Of a DNA stretch of 64,000 nucleotides, positions 34,600 through 44,493 are shown one piece after another (positions within the stretch are counted from its first letter, which is position 1; the number at the start of each line of letters is the position of its first letter). Position numbers and translations under genes: made by a program. This DNA comes from Pseudomonas sp. SDI (lineage in GTDB: Bacteria > Pseudomonadota > Gammaproteobacteria > Pseudomonadales > Pseudomonadaceae). The notes beneath the pieces were generated by a model. That model was given only the letters and a program-made list of their open reading frames with translations, was not told where the DNA came from and ran no database searches. The stretch lies in contig NZ_QETK01000003.1 in NCBI RefSeq assembly GCF_003105155.1, positions 1 through 64,000 on the forward strand. Reading direction: 5' to 3'.

Positions 34600-35463
34600 A
34601 TGAACCTGTTGCACTTCCTCGCCAGCCAACCGCTGGCCTACCTGATCGCCGCGACCCTGCTCGGGCTGATCGTCGGCAGCTTTCTCAATGTGCTGGTGCA
34701 CCGCTTGCCAGTGATGATGAACCGCCAGTGGCGCGACGAAGCCCGCGAAGCACTTGAACTGCCGGCGCACACCGAGCCACGCTTCGACCTGTTCCTGCCC
34801 GCCTCGCGCTGCCCGCATTGCCAGCACCAGATCCGCGCCTGGGAAAACATCCCGCTGCTTAGCTACCTGTGCCTGCGCGGGCGCTGCGCCAGCTGCAAAA
34901 CCCCGATCAGCCCGCGCTACCCACTGGTGGAACTGGCCGGCGCCGGCCTCGCCCTGTTCGCCGCCTGGCATTTCGGTTTCAGCGCCAGCGCCGGCGTATT
35001 GATGCTGCTGAGCTGGGGCCTGCTGTCGCTGAGCCTGATCGACATCGAGCACCAGTTGCTGCCCGATGTGCTGGTGCTGCCGCTGCTCTGGCTCGGGCTG
35101 ATCGTCAACGCCTTCGGCCTGTTCGTGCCGCTGCAAGACGCCGTCTGGGGCGCCGTGTTCGGCTACCTGAGCCTGTGGTCGGTGTTCTGGCTGTTCAAGC
35201 TGGTCACCGGCAAGGACGGCATGGGCTACGGCGATTTCAAGCTGCTGGCGCTGCTCGGCGCCTGGGGCGGCTGGCAGATCCTGCCGCTGACCCTGCTGCT
35301 GGCGTCGCTGGTCGGTGCGCTGCTGGGGCTGATCATGATGCGCTGGCGCGGTCAGCGCGCGAGCACACCCATCCCCTTTGGTCCCTATCTGGCCATCGCG
35401 GGCTGGATCGCGCTGCTCTGGGGTGGTCAAATAACCACTTTCTACCTGCAGCCTGGATTTTAA
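34600..35463 (+). CDS. pilD: Prepilin peptidase/N-methyltransferase
   Basis: This 287-residue inner-membrane aspartyl protease has the zinc-binding tetracysteine domain (CPHC near residue 72 and CASC near 97), the two catalytic Asp regions [11 protein letters not shown] and [16 protein letters not shown], and about eight helices. It cleaves and methylates prepilins and type II secretion pseudopilins. Its stop overlaps the coaE start (TAATG). Confidence 0.95.
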   Translation: MNLLHFLASQPLAYLIAATLLGLIVGSFLNVLVHRLPVMMNRQWRDEAREALELPAHTEPRFDLFLPASRCPHCQHQIRAWENIPLLSYLCLRGRCASCKTPISPRYPLVELAGAGLALFAAWHFGFSASAGVLMLLSWGLLSLSLIDIEHQLLPDVLVLPLLWLGLIVNAFGLFVPLQDAVWGAVFGYLSLWSVFWLFKLVTGKDGMGYGDFKLLALLGAWGGWQILPLTLLLASLVGALLGLIMMRWRGQRASTPIPFGPYLAIAGWIALLWGGQITTFYLQPGF

Positions 35464-36086
35464 TGACGACGCCCGCCTTCACCCCCTGGATTCTCGGCCT
35501 CACCGGCGGCATCGGCAGCGGCAAGAGCGCCGCCGCCCAGCGCTTTGTCGAGCTGGGCGTGCACCTGGTCGACGCCGACCAGGCCGCGCGCTGGGTGGTC
35601 GAGCCCGGTCGCCCGGCCCTGGCCAGCATCGTCGAGCGCTTTGGGGTCGGAGTGCTGCAAAGCGACGGCCAGCTCGACCGCGCAGCGCTGCGCCAACTGA
35701 TCTTCGCCGATCCCGAGCAGCGGCGCTGGCTGGAGGCGCTGCTGCACCCGCTGATCGGCCAGGAAATCTTCAACTGCCTGGCCAAGGCCGAATCGCCCTA
35801 CGCAGTGTTCGTCTCGCCGCTGATGATCGAATCAGGCCAATACCGGCGCACCGATCGCCTTCTGGTTATCGACGCCCCCCAGGCCCTGCAGATAGAACGT
35901 ACCTTGCAGCGCGACCAGACCAGCCCCGAGCAGGTGCAGGCGATTCTCGCGGCCCAGACCAGCCGCGAGGAACGCCTGCGTCATGCGCACGATGTGCTGG
36001 TCAACGACCGCGACCTTGACTGGCTGCGCGCCGAGGTCGACCGCCTGCACACCTTCTACCTGACTTTACGAGGAGGCCAGCCATGA
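35463..36086 (+). CDS. coaE: Dephospho-CoA kinase
   Basis: This 207-residue kinase phosphorylates the 3'-hydroxyl of dephospho-CoA, the last step of CoA synthesis. The P-loop [14 protein letters not shown] is at residues 12-25, followed by [11 protein letters not shown] and the lid region [18 protein letters not shown]. The position between pilD and yacG is the classical gammaproteobacterial order. It overlaps pilD and yacG by one and four bases. Confidence 0.96.
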   Translation: MTTPAFTPWILGLTGGIGSGKSAAAQRFVELGVHLVDADQAARWVVEPGRPALASIVERFGVGVLQSDGQLDRAALRQLIFADPEQRRWLEALLHPLIGQEIFNCLAKAESPYAVFVSPLMIESGQYRRTDRLLVIDAPQALQIERTLQRDQTSPEQVQAILAAQTSREERLRHAHDVLVNDRDLDWLRAEVDRLHTFYLTLRGGQP

Positions 36087-36283
36087 GCCAGCCGATGACC
36101 GTTGACTGCCCGACCTGCGGCGCCCCTGTGGAATGGAGCGCGGCCAGCCCGTTCCGGCCGTTCTGCTCCGACCGCTGCAAACTGATCGACCTCGGCGCCT
36201 GGGCTGCCGAGGAGCACAAGATTCCGGTGGCGCCGGATGCCGAGGACGAGCTGTTCTCTGGCGAGCTCGACCCGCGTCACTAA
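36083..36283 (+). CDS. yacG: DNA gyrase inhibitor YacG
   Basis: This 66-residue zinc protein has four cysteines in [11 protein letters not shown] and [17 protein letters not shown]. YacG binds GyrB and inhibits gyrase in E. coli. GAGGAGG precedes the start, which overlaps the coaE stop (ATGA). Its stop overlaps the convergent membrane-protein gene by 4 bases. Confidence 0.95.
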   Translation: MSQPMTVDCPTCGAPVEWSAASPFRPFCSDRCKLIDLGAWAAEEHKIPVAPDAEDELFSGELDPRH

Positions 36284-36963
36284 GGCTCGTCGTCCTTCCA
36301 CGGGGCCTGCAGGTAGCGGGTCCGGTTGAAGGTTTCCAGCCATTCCGGGCAAAACACCACCAGTGCGCTGATCACCATGCCGTTGATGAAGGCTTCGGGG
36401 AAAATGATCAGCCACAGGTAACCGACAAAGTCCTCCAGCCATTCCGGCATCGCGAACAGCCCGTCGGCCCAGAGCAGGCCGAGGCTGGCCAGCAGGCACA
36501 GCAAGGCGGCCAGCGCAGCGGCAAAGAACCCCGAACAGAAGATATAGACGAAGAGGTTTTTCGGCTGCGCGCGTTCCACCAGGAGCGCGCAGGTTTCGGT
36601 CACCAGCACCGGTAACGCGATCAGCAACAGGCCGTTGACGCCCATGGCCATGGCGTCCTGGCGGCCGAGGGCGACCAGCCCGAGCTGGGCGATCAGGCCC
36701 CCGACCAGCGCCAGCGGCCAGTCCAGAATCAGGGTGACGGCGGTCATGCCGATGAAGTGGTAGGAGACCCCGGTGTCGAAATCGCGGCGTACCAGCCACA
36801 GGGCAAACAGGGCGAACACGGTGCCGAACAGCAGGTGCTGGCGCCGGCGGTCGGCAAACAGCTCCAGCCACGGCGAACGCCAGAGGGCCCAGGCGAGCAA
36901 CGGTACGTAAGCCAGCCAGCCAAGAACCAGGGTGTGGTCAGACAAGACTTGAGCGCCAATCAC
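36280..36963 (-). CDS. CbiM-like membrane protein (ECF-transporter permease family)
   Basis: This 227-residue protein has six to seven helices and matches the energy-coupling-factor/CbiM-like family: [60 protein letters not shown]. CbiM is the substrate subunit of Co/Ni importers, but this Pseudomonas group lacks partner genes nearby, so metal specificity is not established. The start is GTG at 36963. Confidence 0.75.
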   Translation of the reverse strand: MIGAQVLSDHTLVLGWLAYVPLLAWALWRSPWLELFADRRRQHLLFGTVFALFALWLVRRDFDTGVSYHFIGMTAVTLILDWPLALVGGLIAQLGLVALGRQDAMAMGVNGLLLIALPVLVTETCALLVERAQPKNLFVYIFCSGFFAAALAALLCLLASLGLLWADGLFAMPEWLEDFVGYLWLIIFPEAFINGMVISALVVFCPEWLETFNRTRYLQAPWKDDEP

Positions 36964-37052
36964 GGTGCGACCTTCTGTTGGAGGTTTGTGGCAAGTCTAC
37001 ACCTCTGAGTCTGGCGGCGGTCCCTGTAGCAACTGGCTCACGCGTAAACAGA

Positions 37053-37077
37053 AACGCCCCGGGCAAGCCGGGGCGTT
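37053..37077 (-). terminator. Terminator of the DUF1302-DUF1329 transcript
   Basis: AACGCCCC/GGGGCGTT stem followed on the minus strand by TCTGTTTACG, 28 bases after the DUF1329 stop. Confidence 0.75.
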
Positions 37078-37105
37078 CTGGGGATCACACGGAGGGGTTT
37101 AAAAC

Positions 37106-38476
37106 TTAACGCACGCCCGACTGGCGCAGTGCCGCTGGCTGGAAGTCAGCCTTCGACGCACTGAAGCCGAAGTCGTAGGCCTTCTTCTCTTCGTTCTTCA
37201 TGCCCAGCGCCAGGTAGCGACCCGATTGCAGGTCGTAGATGGCTTCCAGGGTGTACCACGGCACCTGCACGTTGTAGTAATCCTGGGCATGCGCCTCGGA
37301 TACACGCCACAGCTGGTCACGACCGTCGTACTGGTCGATCACTGCCGCCTGCCAGGTGTCTTCGTCGATGTAGAAGTCACGCTTGGCGTAGATATGGCGC
37401 TGGCCCGGCTTCAGGGTGGCCACCACGTGCCACACACGACGCAGCTCGTAACGGGTCAGGTCCTGGTTGATGTGACCGGCCTTGATGATGTCGGCGTACT
37501 TCAGGGTCGGCGAATCGAGCTTGTAGCTGTTGGAGGCAATGTACATCTCTTTCTTGCCTTCCAGCTTCCAGTCGTAACGATCCGGCGCACCGTTGTACAT
37601 GTCGAGGTTGTCGGAGGTACGCAGGCCGTCGGCGGCAGTACCCGGACCGTCATACGACACCTGCGGCGCCTGCCGCACACGGCGCTGACCGGAGTTGTAG
37701 ACCCACGCCTTGCGCGGTTCCTTGACCTGGTCGAGGGTCTCGTGCACCAGCAATACGGTACCGGCCAGGCGTGCCGGCGCGGTCACTTCCTGCTTGAAGT
37801 AGAACAACACGTTGCCCGGATCGGCTGGGTTGAAATCCTTCATCTTGTCGCGGAAGACGAACTGGTCCTGGAAGTACACCAGGCTGTACGAGCCGTTGGT
37901 TTGCGGCGTGGCCTGGGTGACCAGACGGGTCACGCTGCCGCCCCGGTAACGGGTGATGTGGTTCCAGATCACCTCGACGCCGTCCTTCGGAATCGGGAAC
38001 GGAATCGCGGTCTGGAAGTCCGCCAGGCCGTTGCCGCCCTGCACCAGGGTGGTTTTGGTGGCGTTCTGCTTGATGGCGGCAAACACCTCATCCGGCACGG
38101 TGGCGCCACGGTGGGTCGGGTACACCGGGATCTTGTAGGTGTCCGGGTAGCGCTTGAGCATGGCGATCTGGCCAGGCGAGAGCTTGTCCTTGTACTGGTC
38201 GACGTTCTGCGCGGTGATGGTGAACTTCGGCTTGTCGCTGCCATACGGGTCCGAGAGGAAGCCCTTGGCATCCACCGAGCCCGCGGTTTTCGACAGTGGC
38301 GCCCAGGCGGTGATCGAACCGTCGGCGTTACCGGCTTTTTCCGCGCCCATCGGGGTCAGGGTGGTCCCCAGTTTTGCCGCTTCGTCAGCGGACACCGCAG
38401 CCATTACGCTGGTGGCCAGCAGGGACAATCCCAGTACCCCGGCTTTCAGCAGACGCTTGGTTGTATTCATTGTCAT
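37106..38476 (-). CDS. DUF1329 periplasmic protein (LolA/LolB-like fold)
   Basis: This 456-residue protein has a signal peptide (LLKAGVLGLSLLATSVMA) and matches DUF1329. Conserved stretches include GGNGLADFQTAIPFPIPKDG, KAWVYNSGQRRVRQAPQVSY, ELRRVWHVVATLKPGQRHIY and QAAVIDQYDGRDQLWRVSEA. The family is structurally related to LolA/LolB lipid carriers and always travels with DUF1302 outer-membrane proteins; a role in moving hydrophobic compounds is suspected. It is 21 bases downstream of the DUF1302 gene. Confidence 0.85.
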   Translation of the reverse strand: MTMNTTKRLLKAGVLGLSLLATSVMAAVSADEAAKLGTTLTPMGAEKAGNADGSITAWAPLSKTAGSVDAKGFLSDPYGSDKPKFTITAQNVDQYKDKLSPGQIAMLKRYPDTYKIPVYPTHRGATVPDEVFAAIKQNATKTTLVQGGNGLADFQTAIPFPIPKDGVEVIWNHITRYRGGSVTRLVTQATPQTNGSYSLVYFQDQFVFRDKMKDFNPADPGNVLFYFKQEVTAPARLAGTVLLVHETLDQVKEPRKAWVYNSGQRRVRQAPQVSYDGPGTAADGLRTSDNLDMYNGAPDRYDWKLEGKKEMYIASNSYKLDSPTLKYADIIKAGHINQDLTRYELRRVWHVVATLKPGQRHIYAKRDFYIDEDTWQAAVIDQYDGRDQLWRVSEAHAQDYYNVQVPWYTLEAIYDLQSGRYLALGMKNEEKKAYDFGFSASKADFQPAALRQSGVR

Positions 38477-38497
38477 GGTCTTCCTGAATCAATGCGC

Positions 38498-40387
38498 TTA
38501 GAAGTTCACGCCGAAGCTGAGGGCGACGAAGTCACGGTCATCCACGGTGCTGTACTTGCCGTCGAAGAAGTTGGTGTACGACAGGCTGGTGGTGTAGGTG
38601 TTCTGGTACTCGGCGTCCAGGCCCAGGCTGATTGCCTTGCGCCCTTCCTCGAAGTTGCCGCCAGGGCCTGGCGAGTAGCCTTCGACGTCATGCGACCAGG
38701 CCACGCTCGGCTTGAGGTTGACCCCGGCGAACACGTCCGGGTAATCCCAGATGGCACGTGCGCGGTAGCCCCACGAGGTGCTGGTGGTGTAGCCGTCTTT
38801 CTCGCAGTTGCGGCTCAGGTTGGCGCTCGACGTGCCAGGCCCGGCACCCGCGATGGTGCCGGCGTTGAGGATCTGCGAGCAGGTGTTACGACCGCCCGTG
38901 CTTGGCAGCGGGCCAGGGCCGAACACCGGGTCACGGCCATAACGCATCTTGTCTGCGCTCTCCAGGCCGCCGACGTGGGTAACCCCCACTTCACCCACCA
39001 GGGTCAGCCGGCTGGCGCCCATGACCTGATCGAAGAAGTGCGTCAGGGTGGTCTGGAACTGGGTGATTTCCTTACGGTTGTAACCGTGCAGGTCCTGACC
39101 GGCCACGCCCTTGAGCAGCGAGGCGTTGCTCAGACCGAAGGCCGGGTGCAGCGATGGCGAGGCCACACCGGCGTAGAGGATGTCGGTGGTGTTCAGTTGC
39201 ACTGGCGCGTTCGGCCGGTAGCTGACCTCACCGCTCCACGCCGTGCCGGTAGGCAGGGTGGTGGAGAAGCTCAGGCCGTACAGGCGAATGTCTTCCGGGT
39301 ATTCGACGAAGTAGCTGGAGTTGCCGGCCACGATCAGCGGTGCGGCGGTGCCGGAGGCGTTGGCGATGGTATAGGCCCGTGCCGAGGCGCCCTGGGCACT
39401 GAAGATCGGCGCCCGGCTGTGGTAGTTCATCGCGTAGGCACCGAATTCGGTGTTCAGCGGCTCGAACACGTAGTGCATGGCCACGCCCCACTGGCCGCTG
39501 TCGCGGGCATCGCGGTCCGGGCCACGGCGTACCAGCACACCTTCGGCGTTGACGTCGACGCCCAGTGGACGCAAGCCAGCTTGCTGTGCAGCACTCAGGG
39601 TGCGCGAACTGTTCAGTACGCGCAGGTTGTTGTCGCAACCGTCGGCAATCACGTCGGGCTGGGAGAAGAAGGTGCCGCAGTTGTCGACAACGGTCTGGTC
39701 CCACTCGATCTGGTAGAAGGCTTCGGCCGAGAGGTTGTCGGTGAGGCTTTGCGACAGGTAGAACATGTTGACCGGGATCAGGCCTTCCTTGATCTCGGCA
39801 CCGGGGCGGCGGAACGCCGACACATCGATCGGGTTGATCGAGTTGATGCCGCCACCGATGAAGGTACTTTCACCCCAGCTCACAACCTGCTTACCCACCC
39901 GTACCGAACCTGGCAGGTCGGCGATGGAGTAGTTGTGATAGACGAATGCGTCGAGAATCTGTGCGCCGGAGGATTTGGCGCCCTCTTTACGGTTCGAGTC
40001 GCTGATGTCCTTGAACTCGCGGCTTTCGTCCTTGAGTTCGAAGTCGTACCAGTACTTGCCACGAACGAATACGCCGGTGTCGCCGTACTTCAGTTCAAGG
40101 TCATGGATACCCTTGAAGATCTTCGAGAAGGTTTCACCGCGCTTGAAGTTCAGGTGACCGTCATCAGAGGTTTGCGACAGGCCCTTGCCGCGGTTGTTCA
40201 CGCCGATCAGGTTCTGGTTCGGGCTTTCGGTAGACCAGCTGGCCCCCACGGACAGCGACGAGTCAAACGAGCCTTCAATTTCTCCGATGTTGAAACTGAC
40301 GCCGAATGCAGGACCGGCGAGCGTAGAAGCGAGGCTGACAGCCAGGGGCAGTTTCGCCCGGCGCCAGAACAGATTTGCTGATGTCAT
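38498..40387 (-). CDS. DUF1302 outer-membrane protein
   Basis: This 629-residue predicted beta-barrel protein has a signal peptide (MTSANLFWRRAKLPLAVSLA, cleaved near AGPAFG). It has typical DUF1302 landmarks: GRKVVSWGES-like (QVVSWGESTFIGGGINSINP), AFRRPGAEIKEGLIPVNMFY and an aromatic C-terminus VALSFGVNF. GGAG is correctly spaced from the start at 40387. Members occur with DUF1329, RND/MMPL transporters and acyl-CoA ligases; the substrate is unknown. Another DUF1302 protein lies at 47985. Confidence 0.87.
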   Translation of the reverse strand: MTSANLFWRRAKLPLAVSLASTLAGPAFGVSFNIGEIEGSFDSSLSVGASWSTESPNQNLIGVNNRGKGLSQTSDDGHLNFKRGETFSKIFKGIHDLELKYGDTGVFVRGKYWYDFELKDESREFKDISDSNRKEGAKSSGAQILDAFVYHNYSIADLPGSVRVGKQVVSWGESTFIGGGINSINPIDVSAFRRPGAEIKEGLIPVNMFYLSQSLTDNLSAEAFYQIEWDQTVVDNCGTFFSQPDVIADGCDNNLRVLNSSRTLSAAQQAGLRPLGVDVNAEGVLVRRGPDRDARDSGQWGVAMHYVFEPLNTEFGAYAMNYHSRAPIFSAQGASARAYTIANASGTAAPLIVAGNSSYFVEYPEDIRLYGLSFSTTLPTGTAWSGEVSYRPNAPVQLNTTDILYAGVASPSLHPAFGLSNASLLKGVAGQDLHGYNRKEITQFQTTLTHFFDQVMGASRLTLVGEVGVTHVGGLESADKMRYGRDPVFGPGPLPSTGGRNTCSQILNAGTIAGAGPGTSSANLSRNCEKDGYTTSTSWGYRARAIWDYPDVFAGVNLKPSVAWSHDVEGYSPGPGGNFEEGRKAISLGLDAEYQNTYTTSLSYTNFFDGKYSTVDDRDFVALSFGVNF

Positions 40388-40724
40388 CGACGCTACTCCA
40401 TGTACTTTATTTTTATGGCAGTGAGTCCTTCTGGAAACGTCTCGATCGACCGGCGGTGAACAGCCGTGCTGGTCGGCCAAAGTGGCATGCGCAGTCAGTT
40501 GCGCGGTCCCCCATTCCCAAGAATCCCCTGACCCGACTATAGCCAGCAGGTACTAGTGCTTGATCCCTCTAAAGTGTGATTTGCACTGTCGGCACTCGCC
40601 GCCAAGGGCAAACACGGCTAGCGCACCGCTGGCTGGGTGGAAGAATGGCTGAAAAAACCGATTTGACAAGGCGAGCGTGTCTGGCCCGCGGTTCGCGCCC
40701 GCTTGGACGCGAACCGTGGAAGCG
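40388..40724. other. Control region of the DUF1302-DUF1329 operon
   Basis: About 340 bases without a credible gene lie between the DUF1302 start and the end of the acyl-CoA ligase gene. A short palindrome ACTAGT lies in TAGCCAGCAGGTACTAGTGC. No sigma-54 box or familiar operator was recognised. Confidence 0.4.
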
Positions 40725-42407
40725 TCAGAGGGTGGAGAGGAAGGCGCTGTTGCTGGCTTGCCACTGACTGATATCGATGCGGATACGCTTCTTGTCGAGC
40801 TTGCCGACACTGGTCTTGGGAATTTCGGTAACAAGGGCAATCTGGCTGGGGATCGCCCACTTGTTGATGTGGCCCAGTTCGACAAACGGCTTGAGGTGTT
40901 CCTTCAATGCCCGCGCGTCGATGCTCAGGTCCTCGTGCACCACCAGCAGGGCAAACGGCCGCTCGCCCCACTGCGGGTCGGCCACACCGACCACGGCCAC
41001 CTCGCGCACCGCCGGGTGGCGACTGATCAGGTCTTCGAGTTCCAGCGACGAAATCCACTCGCCGCCGGTTTTGATCACGTCCTTGATGCGGTCGCGGATA
41101 TCGATCACACCCATGCTGTCGAGGGTGGCGACATCGCCAGTGTGCAGCCAGCCGCCCTGCCACAGCTCGGCGCCCTTCTCCGGTTCGCGGAAGTAGCCCA
41201 TGGTCAGCCACGGCGCACGCAGCACCAGTTCGCCCTGGGCTTCGCCGTCGGCCGGGAGGAAGTTACCCTCGGCGTCGATCACCGCCGCCTCGACCAACGG
41301 CACCGGCACACCAGCCTTGATCCGGTAGGTGATGCACTCGTCCTCGCTGCCGGCCAGCAGTTCCTCGTTGAGGTGGGCACAGGCTACCAGCGGGCAGGTT
41401 TCCGACATGCCGTAGGCGGCGGTCAACTGGATCCCGCGAGCCTTTGCCGCTTCGTACAGGGCGCGGTTCAGTGCGCTGCCGCCAATGATGATCTTCCAGC
41501 CGCCAAAGTCGACGTTCTGGGCATTCTTGGCGTTGAGCAGCATCTGCAGGATGGTCGGTACACAGTGCGAGAAGGTGACGTTTTCCTCGCGCCACAGCTG
41601 GCAGAGCATCTCCGGCTCGTAGCGGCCGGGGTAGACCTGCTTGAGCCCGAGCATGGTCGCCACGTAGGGGATGCCCCAGGCGTGCACGTGGAACATCGGC
41701 GTGATCGGCATGTACACGTCGTCAGTGCCGAGCAGGCGAATGCTGTCGTTGCTGCCGGTCACCGTGGCCACGCCGAGGCTGTGCAGCACCAACTGGCGGT
41801 GCGTGAAGTACACGCCCTTGGGGTTGCCGGTGGTACCGGTGGTGTAGAAGGTGGTGGCGACCGAGTTCTCGTCGAAATCCGGGAAGTCGTACAGCGGGCT
41901 AGCCGCTGCCAACAGTTGTTCATATTCGCCGACCAGGTTCGGCAGCTCGGCGGTCTTCTGCTCGCCGTCGGTCAGCAGCAGGGTTTTCTCCACCGTGGTC
42001 AGTTGCGGGGCAATGGTCTGGTAGAGCCCGACGAAATCGCTGTTGACCAGCACGAAGCGGTCGTCGGCGTGGTTCATGGTGAAGAGGATCTGCTCCGGCG
42101 ACAGGCGCACGTTGATGGTGTGCACCACCGCACCGATCATCGGGATGGCGAACATGCATTCCAGGTAGCGATGGCTGTCCCAGTCCATCACCGCCACGGT
42201 GTCGCCGGCCTTGACCCCGGCAGCGGTGAGCACGTTGGCCAGCCGCGCGATGCGCTCGTTGAGGGTCAGGTAGCTATAGCGCAACTGATCGCGGTAGACG
42301 ATCTCCCGGGTTTTTTCATAGCGGCTGCCGGACATCAGCAGACGCTTGATCAACAGCGGGAATTCATAGGCGCCCTCGGCGGGGGCAATGACGCGTGTCT
42401 GCAACAT
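40725..42407 (-). CDS. Medium-chain acyl-CoA synthetase (AlkK-like)
   Basis: This 560-residue AMP-forming ligase activates fatty acids to acyl-CoA. Motifs: the ATP-binding FYTTGTTGNPKGV, the adenylate motif YGMSETCP, the hinge DRIKDVIKTGGEWISSLELE and the catalytic Lys in KTSVGKLDKKRI. Its closest relatives are AlkK/medium-chain ligases used in alkane and fatty-acid degradation. The start at 42407 (MLQTRVIAPAEGAYEFPLLI) fits the family. It is a single gene. Confidence 0.92.
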   Translation of the reverse strand: MLQTRVIAPAEGAYEFPLLIKRLLMSGSRYEKTREIVYRDQLRYSYLTLNERIARLANVLTAAGVKAGDTVAVMDWDSHRYLECMFAIPMIGAVVHTINVRLSPEQILFTMNHADDRFVLVNSDFVGLYQTIAPQLTTVEKTLLLTDGEQKTAELPNLVGEYEQLLAAASPLYDFPDFDENSVATTFYTTGTTGNPKGVYFTHRQLVLHSLGVATVTGSNDSIRLLGTDDVYMPITPMFHVHAWGIPYVATMLGLKQVYPGRYEPEMLCQLWREENVTFSHCVPTILQMLLNAKNAQNVDFGGWKIIIGGSALNRALYEAAKARGIQLTAAYGMSETCPLVACAHLNEELLAGSEDECITYRIKAGVPVPLVEAAVIDAEGNFLPADGEAQGELVLRAPWLTMGYFREPEKGAELWQGGWLHTGDVATLDSMGVIDIRDRIKDVIKTGGEWISSLELEDLISRHPAVREVAVVGVADPQWGERPFALLVVHEDLSIDARALKEHLKPFVELGHINKWAIPSQIALVTEIPKTSVGKLDKKRIRIDISQWQASNSAFLSTL

Positions 42408-42548
42408 TCGGAGTCCCTTTTCTGGAGTGCACAGCGTGGCCAAGAAACAGGCCCTTACTCTAGATCGGGGTGGCGCCAGTCAAATCAGCCAAAGGAATGA
42501 TTTGACCGGCGCCGCTGGCTTAACAACCAGTGGCCAGCACGGCCGGCC

Positions 42549-43178
42549 TCAGTGCATTTCGCTGAAGGCGATCTTGATGCCCAGGGCGACCAGCACCGCG
42601 CCCATGCCGCGGTCGAACCAGTGGCCCATGCGGGCAAAGCCGGCACGCACGCGGGCCTGGCTGAACAGCATCGCTACCAGGCAGAACCACAGGCCGGTGG
42701 CCAGCGCCAGGTACACGCCGTAACCGGCCTGCACCAGCAGCGGCGTATGCGGGTTGATCACCACGGTAAACAGCGAGAGGAAGAACAGCGTGGCCTTGGG
42801 GTTCAGGCCGTTGGTCATGAAGCCGGCGACGAAGGCTGCGCGCGGCGTGCGCTGCACGGTCGAGACCTGGATCGCCTCGCTGCCCGGCGCCGCCGGACGC
42901 GCACGCAGGGCCTTGATGCCGATGTACACCAGGTAGGCGGCGGCGGCCCATTTGAGCAGGTTGAACAGCATGATCGACTGCGACACGATCAGGCCGATGC
43001 CCAGCAGCGAATAGCCCACATGCAGGAAGATCGCCGTGCCCACGCCAAAGGCGGTCCAGGTGCCGGCACGGCGGCCGTGGCTGACGCTTTCGCGCACGAC
43101 CACGGCGAAGTCCGGGCCAGGGCTGGCCACGGCCAGCAGGTGGATCAGGGCGACGGTGAGAAATTCTGCCCAGTACAT
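42549..43178 (-). CDS. LysE/RhtB-family exporter
   Basis: This 209-residue protein has six helices and matches the LysE/RhtB amino-acid export family: LLAVASPGPDFAVVVRESVS, FGVGTAIFLHVGYSLLGIGL and FMTNGLNPKATLFFLSLF. Substrates are homoserine, threonine or related amino acids in the family; here unknown. It is divergent from the oxidoreductase at 43313. Confidence 0.9.
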   Translation of the reverse strand: MYWAEFLTVALIHLLAVASPGPDFAVVVRESVSHGRRAGTWTAFGVGTAIFLHVGYSLLGIGLIVSQSIMLFNLLKWAAAAYLVYIGIKALRARPAAPGSEAIQVSTVQRTPRAAFVAGFMTNGLNPKATLFFLSLFTVVINPHTPLLVQAGYGVYLALATGLWFCLVAMLFSQARVRAGFARMGHWFDRGMGAVLVALGIKIAFSEMH

Positions 43179-43251
43179 GGAGGCTCCTTGTTATTGGTTG
43201 AAGCACCGGCGTCGGTGCCGGGGCGATACACAGTTTCCGACAAATTAGCGC

Positions 43252-43283
43252 TTGACTCTACCTCTAAGGGCAGACTCTACCCT
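43252..43283 (+). promoter_or_regulatory. MerR-type promoter with long spacer and operator dyad
   Basis: TTGACT (43252-43257) and TACCCT (43278-43283) are 20 bases apart, longer than the normal 17. An imperfect dyad ACTCTACCT-N4-GGGCAGACT fills the spacer. This is the pattern MerR-family activators use, and a MerR gene lies 0.7 kb downstream. Confidence 0.65.
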
Positions 43284-43312
43284 CGGTGACTTCAATCAAC
43301 ACTGGAGTTGCT

Positions 43313-43888
43313 ATGAGCAAACGTACACTGGTCGTTCTGGGCCATCCTTCCACAGACAGTTTCTGTGCGGCGCTGACCGACAGTTATGTGCAATCCGCCA
43401 CCGCGGCCGGCCATGAGGTACGGGTACTCGACCTGCCGCGGCTGGCCTTCGATCCGGTCCTGCATGAAGGCTACCGCGAGGTGCAGGCACTGGAGCCGGA
43501 CTTGCTGCACGCGCAGCAGGAGATCCTCTGGGCCGAGCACCTGGTGTTCGTCTACCCGATCTGGTGGGGTGGGATTCCGGCATTGCTCAAGGGCTTCTTC
43601 GACCGGATCCTCCTGCCCGGGTTTGCCTTCAAGTACCGCAAGGGCTCGCCGTTCCCGGACAAGCTGCTGAAGGGGCGCACGGCGCACCTGCTGGTGACCA
43701 TGGATACGCCGCCGTGGTACTACCGCTGGGTCTACCGCATGCCGGGCCTGCACCAGATGCGCAAGACCACCCTGGCGTTCTGCGGGATCAAGCCGACGCG
43801 GACCCTGACGTTCGGGCCGATTCTGGGCTCCACCGCGGCCCGCCGCGAAAGCTGGCTGGCCCAGGCCCGCGCGGTCGCCGGGCAGTAA
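43313..43888 (+). CDS. NAD(P)H-dependent quinone/flavin oxidoreductase
   Basis: This 191-residue flavodoxin-like oxidoreductase has LVVLGHPSTDSFCAALTDSY and the mid-segment FVYPIWWGGIPALLKGFFDR, the hallmark of the KefF/MdaB/WrbA-related family. It reduces quinones or xenobiotics using NAD(P)H with FMN/FAD. It is preceded by a MerR-type promoter and followed by a MerR regulator gene, so induction by an electrophile or oxidant is likely. Confidence 0.9.
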   Translation: MSKRTLVVLGHPSTDSFCAALTDSYVQSATAAGHEVRVLDLPRLAFDPVLHEGYREVQALEPDLLHAQQEILWAEHLVFVYPIWWGGIPALLKGFFDRILLPGFAFKYRKGSPFPDKLLKGRTAHLLVTMDTPPWYYRWVYRMPGLHQMRKTTLAFCGIKPTRTLTFGPILGSTAARRESWLAQARAVAGQ

Positions 43889-43906
43889 TGCGCTGAAACC
43901 GCCGGC

Positions 43907-43940
43907 CCTGTGGGCCGGCAACGCCGGCTCCCACAAAGAC
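43907..43940. repeat. REP-like GC-rich palindromes
   Basis: GCCGGCCCTGTGGGCCGGC adjoins CGCCGGCTCCCACA, an extragenic palindromic arrangement common in the P. putida group, between the oxidoreductase and its regulator. Confidence 0.6.
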
Positions 43941-44049
43941 CGTCGCTTGTGTAAAGATGGCGCCCTTCAGCACCTGCCCCTGCGGCCTGCCCCTCGGTTT
44001 ACCGAGGTCGGGCGCATGCTCCGTGCCGCCTGATCTGGAAGGGAATCCC

Positions 44050-44448
44050 ATGTACATCGGCAAAGCAGCCCAATTGTCCGGCACCACCGTTAAATGCATC
44101 CGCCACTACGAGAAGATCGGGCTGCTGCCCGAACCCCGGCGCGAAGGCAAATACCGCATCTACAGCCAGCAGAGCGTCGAGCTGCTGAGCTTCATCAAAT
44201 GCGCGCAGCAACTGGGTTTCAAGCTCAAGGAAATGCAGGCGATGTTCCAGAACCTGCAAGGCGACGAGATCCCCTGGGACCTTGCCCAGCAGGCCATCCA
44301 GCAGAAAAAGCACGAGCTGCGCACCCAGATCGACCAGTTGCAGGGCCTGCACGACGCACTCGATTCCTTCGAGTACAGCGTACAGGACGCCCGCAATCAG
44401 TGCCGCCTGGAGCAAAGCCCGTACCTGGAGCCGCCAGCCCTGGCCTGA
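44050..44448 (+). CDS. MerR-family regulator
   Basis: This 132-residue regulator has the canonical HTH and hook (MYIGKAAQLSGTTVKCIRHY, EKIGLLPEPRREGKYRIYS) and a dimer coiled coil (about 75-115). A single Cys at about 57 (FIKCAQQLGF) and one near the C-terminus (ARNQCRLEQ) may be redox-sensitive, but metal motifs are absent. It likely controls the upstream oxidoreductase gene and itself. Confidence 0.87.
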   Translation: MYIGKAAQLSGTTVKCIRHYEKIGLLPEPRREGKYRIYSQQSVELLSFIKCAQQLGFKLKEMQAMFQNLQGDEIPWDLAQQAIQQKKHELRTQIDQLQGLHDALDSFEYSVQDARNQCRLEQSPYLEPPALA

Positions 44449-44493
44449 AGGCGCCTGTTCCGCCTGTTACGGCGCCAGCGCCGGCGGCCGCAC

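Noticed and set aside
37226..40381. 1051-codon open frame on the plus strand
   Set aside because: Fully antisense to the DUF1329 and DUF1302 genes, which have signal peptides and recognised families. No motif in the antisense frame.
40725..42407. AlkK-like ligase as a member of the biosynthetic operon
   Set aside because: It is 2 kb away, separated by oppositely oriented genes and regulators, and its relatives are catabolic. A functional link cannot be excluded but is not supported.
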